In this document: positions 56,761 through 64,000 of the stretch, piece after piece
Position numbering within the stretch: the first letter of the stretch is position 1
Layout of the letters: each line of letters starts with the position of its first letter
Assembly: GCA_963573315.1 (NCBI GenBank)
Contig: OY752144.1
Location: 1,358,501 to 1,422,500 of the forward strand
From: Entomortierella parvispora
Lineage: Eukaryota; Mortierellomycota; Mortierellomycetes; Mortierellales; Mortierellaceae
Direction: 5' to 3'
Length of the DNA stretch: 64,000 nt
Translations under genes and position numbers: made by a program
The notes under the pieces: model-generated
What the model saw: the letters and a program-made list of their open reading frames with translations, nothing else
Told to the model about the DNA's origin: nothing
Databases searched by the model: none

Positions 56761-57488
56761 TAAAGAAACCCTAAAATACTTTACTCAAACCAAAGCTTGG
56801 GCCTTTTCCCTACTTTTTTTCTTTTTTTCTTTTTCTTTGATCGCAATTGAGTTTGTGCCGAGACATGTTGTGACCGATCCTTGCATGAAAACAATGGGCT
56901 CTCGACTTTGCCTTGCAGAAGCGAGATGTTTCTTTGCCTTGAAAAATTCCAGACCCCAAAACATTCATACCCCTTGTTTAACCTCCCTTTTGTTCTTTCA
57001 TCATGTCATTCCTCAATTACTGGTCTCTTGTTCAACTGAGCATTTCTGCATAATAAGAGTACAACCTCCTTGATCACCGTACTCTGTGTGACCAGCGCGT
57101 GTCGACTCGGACAGACCATCCCGTCCCTGTTTGATCATTAGAAATGGCAAAAACGTGAGGATACCTCATTGCTTGCTCTTGCTTTGCCATGCAGATGATT
57201 TTTAACTTTTTTCCAAACAGCAAACAAAAAAAAAAAAAAAAAGAGAAAATAAAATGTGGAAGAAAAATGTGGAAGAAAAATGTGGAATTGGCAAAGAGCA
57301 CCTGCTAAGGAGGGAGAGGCAAAGTAATCTGATCTTGAGAGGCAAAGATGAAGAGTTTTTACGATCAGTTACTTGTCCGTAAAGAAAGAAGGCCTATGAG
57401 AGACGCGATGTATTCACGCGTTTCTTTTTTTTTTCTTTGATTTTTTAATTTTTTTTTGGGTGCATTTTGTACATTATTTTTCTATTTT
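56761..57488. other. Intergenic between convergent flippase and F-box genes
   Basis: T-rich 3' sequence with an A-run (57226-57242) and a short GTGGAAGAAAAAT tandem (about 57254-57280). No gene seen. Confidence 0.55.
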
Positions 57489-60353
57489 CTAGTGAGTTTT
57501 CAAAAGGATTTTGTTATCCATTACCTGATGTGGCACTGGCCATGAGGGGGAGGGAGAGGAGGAAAGGAATTTGGAGACCAATTCTCGGAATGGCCACAAA
57601 AGATGAGAGTACTTTCTCGTCACCAAGAGACAATCGTCCACAGTCGAGATATCAGAGATGGGGTCCTCCTCTGCATTGTCCAGCAATGTAACCCAAACGG
57701 TCGGGAGTATGTCTTCCTCCAAAACATGAGGACCTCTTCTTGAAGCTTCGGCAGCGGAGGCGGTGGAACTGGAGGTGGTGGAATTGGAGGCGTGGAATTC
57801 CTTTTCCTTGGCACTGGTTATCTTCAATGGAGGTAATATGTCGCCGGTAGTTTCTTGGTCCATATCCACAATAGAAAGTCCGTTGTCGACTGAAAGTATG
57901 ATCCGATAGTTTTCCCACACAAGAAACGCGTTCGTCTGGAGAGGTTTCACTGTTTTCCCAATCTCCCTTCTAAAGGACTGTCCATCTGGTCGGAAAGTGA
58001 TGGTCCTGCTCAGTGTTTGATATTCGAAATGACGGCCAGAAGATCGGATCTCGAGTGGAGGTATCCTTCGAATGTTGCCTGGTCGCGTCGTCGTGGCGGA
58101 GGCTAACAAGGAGTTGGCTGCTGCGAGGTCCGTGATAGATTGAAGGTGTTTGGACATCTTCTCTTGATCGATGTGCCACCAGCTGATCTCGCTTTGCCGG
58201 TCCGTGCCATCTGCCATTGCCACAAGGCGAATATCTCCATAGTTCAGGTCCGGTGCTTCATCTTCGCCATGAGCCATCAACTCCATGGCAAAGCTCGCAT
58301 GTATTCCCCAATAGTGAAGACCCTGACGTTTGTTCTTCCGTTGTTGTAGGTGGTGATGTGTCTGTGACAAAAGTTGAAGCGGGGTGTAAGGTGTTCCATC
58401 AGAGCATTTCCTGGGAATCAAAAGCGAATGGACTGGTCGAGTTGTGGTTGCAGTGGCGGTTGTTGAACTCGCTGTTCCGCTCACAGTGCCCTGAACTTCT
58501 GCCAAAGAAAGCATGGAAACGCGACGGACATTGATCCAGTCCCAAATCTCTCCTCTGCCGGTTCGATCCAGGATTGCTACAAGACGCTCAAGCGGACTCC
58601 TTGAAGGGAACAGGGTCATGCAAGTGGCCTCCAAACCAGCAAGGCCGTGGGTAGCCAAGACATGGCAGACCCATTTGCTCCGGGCGTGTGAACTAGTTCC
58701 AGAGGCGACGGTTGAAGAGTTTAAGAACAGTTGACATTTCATAAGGATCACATTGGCGTTGCCCCGTTCAGAGTACTGTCGGAGGCCGATCAACGCTATC
58801 CGGTCTTCCATGACAGGCTCGGGTTGTGAGACTGAGCTGGGTTCAGAAGCCGCTGGTGTGTTGTAGATCTCAATGATCCGGCCTCGGAGAGCGTCTTGAT
58901 GTGAATTGAGGACAATGATCTCTGTCCTTCCTGGCGTTGGTGGTTCTAGCACCGCTCCTGGTATCCGTGGAGTGTCAGCAATATAGATCTCAATGACCTA
59001 ATATAAGAAAGAGTGGAGAAAACAAGTAAGTCAGGATTACGATGGCTGGGATGATTGCTGGGAACCTTACATAAGAGGTTTGAATGATGTTACTTTGATA
59101 ACCTCCCAGATATCTAAGAGATCGGTGTCTTGAGCCCCGTTGTTGTCGACTGCAGCTATTCCAGCATTGGGTGGAGGATTGTAGCTGCCCCGACCGAAGG
59201 CGATCACAATCAAGACCCTCATTTTCCCTTGATTTCTTTGCTGAGGATAGAATTTCATAGACATGATTTGCATCATATTTGAAAGATGCACTGGAGGATG
59301 GATGGCGTTGTTGACAACTGGAGGAAATTCTGGGGTTCTCCATAGCGTCTCCGGAATGATTGCTAAGGGGTTGGAGCAATCCGTTTGGTTACAGACCATG
59401 ATGCGGGCAGATGTATGCAACTTTTGCATATAGCTGACCAGGGTTCTCTCAGATTTGACATCAGTATGAGATACCAGCGGTCCATTGTTCACCCATCGAG
59501 CAGCTTCGTCCAGTGCCGGGCTGAAAAGAGGGCACTGTTGTATGAACTTTCCATAGAAAGGGTTGATGACGAGCTTCGTTGGAGTACACACTTCATATCG
59601 CCATTTTCCACTGGCCATTGCCATCTTGTGTTCAGTCTCTGAATGACTGACTTGAGTATCCTGAGTATCGACGGGATCTGTCATCACGATGTCTTCATCA
59701 TCAGTTACTTCCTCTAGTGGAGGACCTCGAAGTTTCAGAGCAAGTTGATGTTCTTCGGCCATATATCTGTTCCAGGCCCTAAGTGTCAGTTGCCTGAGGC
59801 GCTGCTGCTGAGAGAGCCCAAAGTCGGTAGACCACACAGCCTTGCTCCGGATAAAAGCATCCGTCATAATCCTTGGAGACAGTACTTTGTTCAAAGGCTT
59901 ACACGTCATGGAAAGATGGACAACGTCGACCGTCTTTTGCACATAGCCATAAAGCATCTGGAGAAGCTCATTTGGCAAATCGGTCAGAGAAATAGCTACT
60001 TGCTGGGCCGTGGAGGTGGCCGTAGCAATGTCCTGGAAGGCTCCGAGTTCCGACGGAAGAGGTTCGCAATCGAGGCAGACTCGCTTGTTGTCAGTTTCTT
60101 GGCGCACTGCCCCCCTTTTTCTCGAGTCCCTCACTGGTCTGTCAGGTGTACCCTCGAGGCTCAGTTGCTCACTGAACGGTAGAACAAGCTCCAGCTGCTC
60201 GGTGGAATGGCCGCGACAGTACTCGAGCTCATCATCTTGAAAGCAAGGCGTCGGCCCTGAGCGTGCTACAGGCAGACCAAACATTGTCTTGGGGAAGGAC
60301 CCTGAGGATGAGTGTCTGATATTGTCTCTCTGGACGGCACAATTTCGGTTCAT
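57489..60353 (-). CDS. F-box protein
   Basis: Exons 60353-59094 and 58997-57489 join in phase 0 (GTAACA...TTAG, 96 bp) to 922 residues. An F-box-like motif lies at about residues 118-160 (ISLTDLPNELLQMLYGYV, then VHLSMTCKPLNKVLSPRIM), so the protein probably docks to Skp1 in an SCF ubiquitin ligase. The rest is a long region without a known repeat class, with several IIVLNSHQD / VIEIYIADT beta-like stretches. A better-looking donor (GTAAGG at about 59071) would break the frame. A TATTTAAA-like element lies about 140 bp upstream on the minus strand. A decayed copy of part of exon 1 is at 20848-20965. Confidence 0.75.
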
Positions 60354-61091
60354 TCTCGTGGATTTGGTAGTGCAGCGGTGGCAGTGTTGTGCAAAGTGCA
60401 GTAAAAAAAAGGAGAAAAGGAGAAAAGGAGAAGGCTGAGTGCGAAGGAGGTTGAAGGAGGAAAAGAAAGCAGAATTGAAGGCGGAAGGGCTGGTTTAAAT
60501 AGATTTTGGCAAAGTAACAAAGCAATGATTTCCTAGCTTATCCTACACTCTGCCTCGCCCCTGGCCCTCTGCTTTCATCCCATCCCTCCTAGTCTACAGT
60601 ATTTGCAAAGCTGAGTTCATGGAATTGCCATGTGGGAAGACTGCCCTCGCCAAGCTGGCCTTGATGCATGACATTGACCATTTGCTGAAGACGTTTGAAG
60701 CAGTAGAGTATAATGCCCTCATCCATGAGACGATTTTCGCATGACTTGGCCTTGTATTGACTAGCGTCCATTCTCCATTCCCCATCCTCCGTCACTGCTG
60801 TCGATAGACTCCCATCGCTGACTACAGTTCTTTTGTTTCATCATGGAGGAAGAGCAGTCTAGCCCTGGTTCACTTTGCTTGTCCACAGGGGCAGGCCAGA
60901 CACTCTTTCATGGAGACCATATATGATTTTTTTCTTGGTAAACATATATATCATCCTCAAATCGTCCGAGTCCTGATGTGCAAGCTGCATCACGACAGCC
61001 AGAATCCTAACGCATATCACCCTGTATTAAAATAGATCATTTAACAACAGGATCCTTAAAGTCGCAAGTAGGGGCTGTCTTTGGACTCTTC
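60354..61091. other. Intergenic between divergent genes
   Basis: Should hold both promoters. An ATG at 60843 starts a short frame (MEEEQSSPGSLCLSTGAGQT) that could be an upstream exon of the next gene, but I could not find a joining splice pair. Confidence 0.45.
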
Positions 61092-62562
61092 ATGTGCTAT
61101 TTTACACAGCCACCACTGTTCAAAAAGGTCGCCATCCGTTTGACTACGACGCAGTGGAAGAGTATTCAGGATCTCTACCTTCGAGCATTTCAGATGGATG
61201 GCCTCGATTTGATTTCTGTGATCTATCAATTGCGACAAAGGAACGCGTTCACTTTCACAGCCAAGTCGAAAGTTAATGCCTCACCGATGACAGACGAGAG
61301 CGCGGATCTAGCTGCTTTCGCTGAGAACACCTTACTACATCTCGAAAAGGATACTCTGGACACCAACGGGCTTGTACGTCGAGAATTTATATGGGCTCCA
61401 TGGATAATTTGGAAGGGTCGATGAACTTGCATGCTCATATACATGGATCCTGATTTCATCTTGTGTCGAAAAACTAGATTCCGGTCGCTCCTCTTATGAC
61501 TGATCTGTACGATATGTCGACAAAGTATTATTACGCCAAGAGAGATTTGGTGACTTTGTCGCTCACAAGGAAAGCAAGTGGAGCAGTGTTGACCCACCTG
61601 GCAAAGCAGCATCCGGAAGAAATCAACCTGCGACACGCAGAGCCTATCCCATCGTTTATTCTCAAAGAGCATCAGGCTGGAGGAAAAGTCATCCCTGCAT
61701 CAGCCATGGGTGAGCAGATCATTAACACCTCGGAAAATCAGGAAAATCAGGAACAGCCGCATGCTCTGGTCGACTTGTTGTTAAAAGCGCAGGAGAAGCC
61801 TCAGATGAACCCTAAAGGCACCACAGAGAAACTCAAGAACGAGTTGCCTGCGCTTCCTGAAATTTTTCCAATTTCAATTCTGCAAGCCAGCAGGAGTGAT
61901 TACATTCGCGATGTGGAGGCCGTTGTGACATCTTATGTCCATGAACAGTATAGTCGATACAAATTCGCGACGACGGGTGCCCTTCGTCGAAATGATTATG
62001 AGTTTTTGCCTCCTCGACAGGCAAGTACAACTGTGATTGTCGATCGATAGATGATCGGTGGATTTTGTCCGCCAATCGCTTACGGCAGCGATGCTTGTTG
62101 ATTTTACGAAATCTGAAAAGAAAAACAAAGTAGTGTTTCGCGTGTGTGTCTAACGATTTTGCTTTATTTGGTCATTTTTCCGCACCGTAGGTTGAAAAAA
62201 GGACGCCACAGGAGCAGTTTGCATATGAGCAACTCCAACGAACCAAGCGGAAGAAACTGAAGCTGAAAATCAAGGAAGAAAAGCGACAGGCACGAGATAG
62301 AGCAAAGGCAGGAGACAAATCGGCTGCAGAAGAGGCAAAGTCCGCGGAGCATTTACAAGAACACGGAGAGACGGAGGGTGCAGCTTTACTATCATCATCG
62401 GTAAAGCATGGAGTGGATCTCGATCTTGAGGAGTTAGGAAACAATGGTCATCAGGACGAAGGGCAAGACGGCGGATCGGACACAGCGCAGCCTGACGATT
62501 CGTTCGACCCATATGCGGAGCTGCTCCGAACCGTCACGCTACCAAGAGATGGAAGCATGTAA
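61092..62562 (+). CDS. Unrecognised protein, 398 residues, basic then acidic C-terminus
   Basis: Exons 61092-61373, 61478-62020, 62191-62562. The first join is GTACGT...CTAG. The second is a GC-AG intron (AG/GCAAGT...GTAG): the only GT nearby (GTACAA at 62025) gives an immediate stop, whereas the GC site keeps phase 0 and continues into VEKRTPQEQFAYEQLQRTKR. The product has a mixed helical N-terminal half, a QENQEQ stretch, a strongly basic helix (TKRKKLKLKIKEEKRQARDR) and an acidic C-terminus. It is probably nuclear from composition. I do not recognise the family. The start may lie in an earlier exon. Confidence 0.65.
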
Positions 62563-63415
62563 ATAAAACAACAGAGAAACGTTACTCTCTACTACCCTTG
62601 ATCAGTGGCATGGTGGCTGAAGTCCTCGGTCTGGACTTTTGGAGTTTCATTGTTGGCTTTTGTGGCAGTGCGTACGTAATTTTGCGGGCGGGAGAAGTTC
62701 TCTAACGGATTCCATTTCCTCCGCGGGAACTATTCTTTTCTTCCTTTTTAATCTCAGGGTTTTTCCGCGGACTCGACTCGGTGCCCCGGAAAAGTGAGAA
62801 CTGCCACTGCAGCAATCGATACTCCCTATTTGCGATCGGTCCCTCCTGACACGCCAGCCACGCGTCTCGATCGAAACCAAAAAAAAAAAAAAAAATAAAA
62901 GGTAAAAAAAGAAGGCCCAGCAGGTCTAAATTGAGACAACCTGGCCCAGCATCCACAATGTACGAAATGACGGTAGTCGTAGCGTTCGTAGGATTGAGAG
63001 GATGGAGACACAACGGCTGCGGTCATTGCGGCCACGTCAGTCAGTCAGGAACAGAACGTACTTTCTTGGCAAGATTGAAAGTCGAGCGTGCGTAGGCTGT
63101 CACACGCACACACGCACGCAGAATAGGGTTGATTGCGCTGCGGTGTGGGCGCGTGATCTCGAAAGCCTCTCGCTGTGCGCAGACGATCGTCATTGTGCGT
63201 GCGTGTGTGCTGCTGTGCTATGCTGTGCTATGTGCTGTGCTCTGTGCGCACGCTGCGTGGCAGTGTCGAAAATTGCAACTCCACTGAAAAAAGGGACGAG
63301 AGACCAAAAAAAATAAGTCACGTGCATCTATGTGAGTTATGAGGAGCCTTATGTCACAGACGCAGCTCATACGATCACACCGACTACATTCATCATCACA
63401 TGACATCCTCATCAC
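62563..63415. other. Intergenic
   Basis: Contains an A17 run (62879-62895), an ACGCAC-rich stretch (63100-63120) and TGCTGTGCTATG-like short repeats (63208-63245). No gene seen. Confidence 0.5.
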
Positions 63416-64000
63416 ATGACATCCTCCTTGAAAACAAAGACTCGCGTTTCGCGTCCTTCATCCCACTCTCCATCTTCCTCCATCATTATGGACCTGAATA
63501 CTCCTACCTTTCACCTTGACCCTTCTTCTGACGAGCAGGAACATAGCATCTCTGCTGATGATCCTATAGTAGAAGACAAGCTAGCCTGTGATCAAATAGA
63601 GCAGGTGGTGTCCAAAGCTTTAGACGAACTTGTAAGTGAAAGAGTTTCCTGATGGAGTAAGTTTGGTTTGCAGTTCATTAGCTGTACATTAACAAAGTCA
63701 ATCTCCAGAACGCAGCTGCAGATGAGATCCGAGAAACTGCAAAGGAGGGCGATGCCGATGTAGAAGTAGACAAAGCAGACATAGAGGTTGGTATCCTTCG
63801 ATGCTTTTGATTTATATTCTTGCCCTGCCCTGTCGCAAACAATACACTAATTCCAGCCACTTTGACAGTTACTTCGGACGCGCATCACGGAAGGACTTAA
63901 TGGCATTGTGCTGAGCAGAATACGAGGAGTACTTTCTAGAGATGCCGTTATTCTGCGCTCTGCAAAACACTTCAAGCTTGATCCAAACCTCAGGTTTGTT
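63416..64000 (+). CDS. Unrecognised gene, 3' partial at window edge
   Basis: Proposed exons 63416-63631, 63709-63786, 63869 to beyond the edge, all in phase 0 (GTAAGT...CCAG; GTTGGT...ACAG). ATG at 63416 or 63488 could be the start; the second gives MDLNTPTFHLDPSSDEQEHS. The visible part is acidic and helical (LACDQIEQVVSKALDEL; ADEIRETAKEGDADVEVDKA), then LLRTRITEGLNGIVLSRIRG. No known family is recognised. Confidence 0.55.

Overview
The window is nuclear DNA of a filamentous fungus. Genes carry many short GT-AG introns, and the set includes a Zn2Cys6 regulator, a Dnf-type flippase, a peroxisomal carnitine acetyltransferase, an autophagy Atg14 protein and Ty3/gypsy sequence. Presence of UBR7-like and TOE1-like genes, long CT-rich leaders and many simple repeats suggest an early-diverging lineage (Mucoromycota, perhaps Mortierellomycotina). 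That placement is inference; no rRNA or marker was seen.

Layout, left to right: a 3' part of an acidic/Lys-rich repeat protein with a GPI-like tail (to 3281); a two-finger C2H2 regulator on the minus strand (about 3867-7125) whose frame continues past a single stop codon; carnitine acetyltransferase (9678-12214, seven exons); a Zn2Cys6 regulator (15057-19377); a gene-poor stretch of relics and repeats (19.4-25.7 kb); a tight cluster UBR7 > < TOE1 and TOE1 < > ATG14 (25.7-31.9 kb); transposon relics (32.9-34.0 kb); a 1.2 kb palindrome holding two tRNA-Pro(UGG) genes (35.1-36.3 kb); a possible unrecognised minus-strand gene (36.8-37.6 kb); a SLY41-type transporter (38.3-41.0 kb); a small membrane protein (41.25-41.48 kb); a 5 kb palindrome of Ty3/gypsy pol fragments (42.4-48.7 kb); a roughly 2000-residue P4-ATPase (50.4-56.8 kb); an F-box gene (minus, 57.5-60.35 kb); an unrecognised 398-residue gene (61.1-62.6 kb) and the start of another at the right edge.

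The host genes do not form a pathway. They cover acetyl shuttling, ubiquitin/chromatin reading, RNA 3' trimming, autophagy initiation, Golgi/ER transport and lipid asymmetry. I found no coherent undescribed system. The strongest unusual signals are the two near-perfect palindromes, the apparent coding extension past the zinc-finger stop codon, and a 180 bp duplicated block that spans a splice junction. Both palindromes could be assembly or amplification artefacts and need read-level checks. Exon joins were deduced by hand from splice consensus, phase and family similarity.
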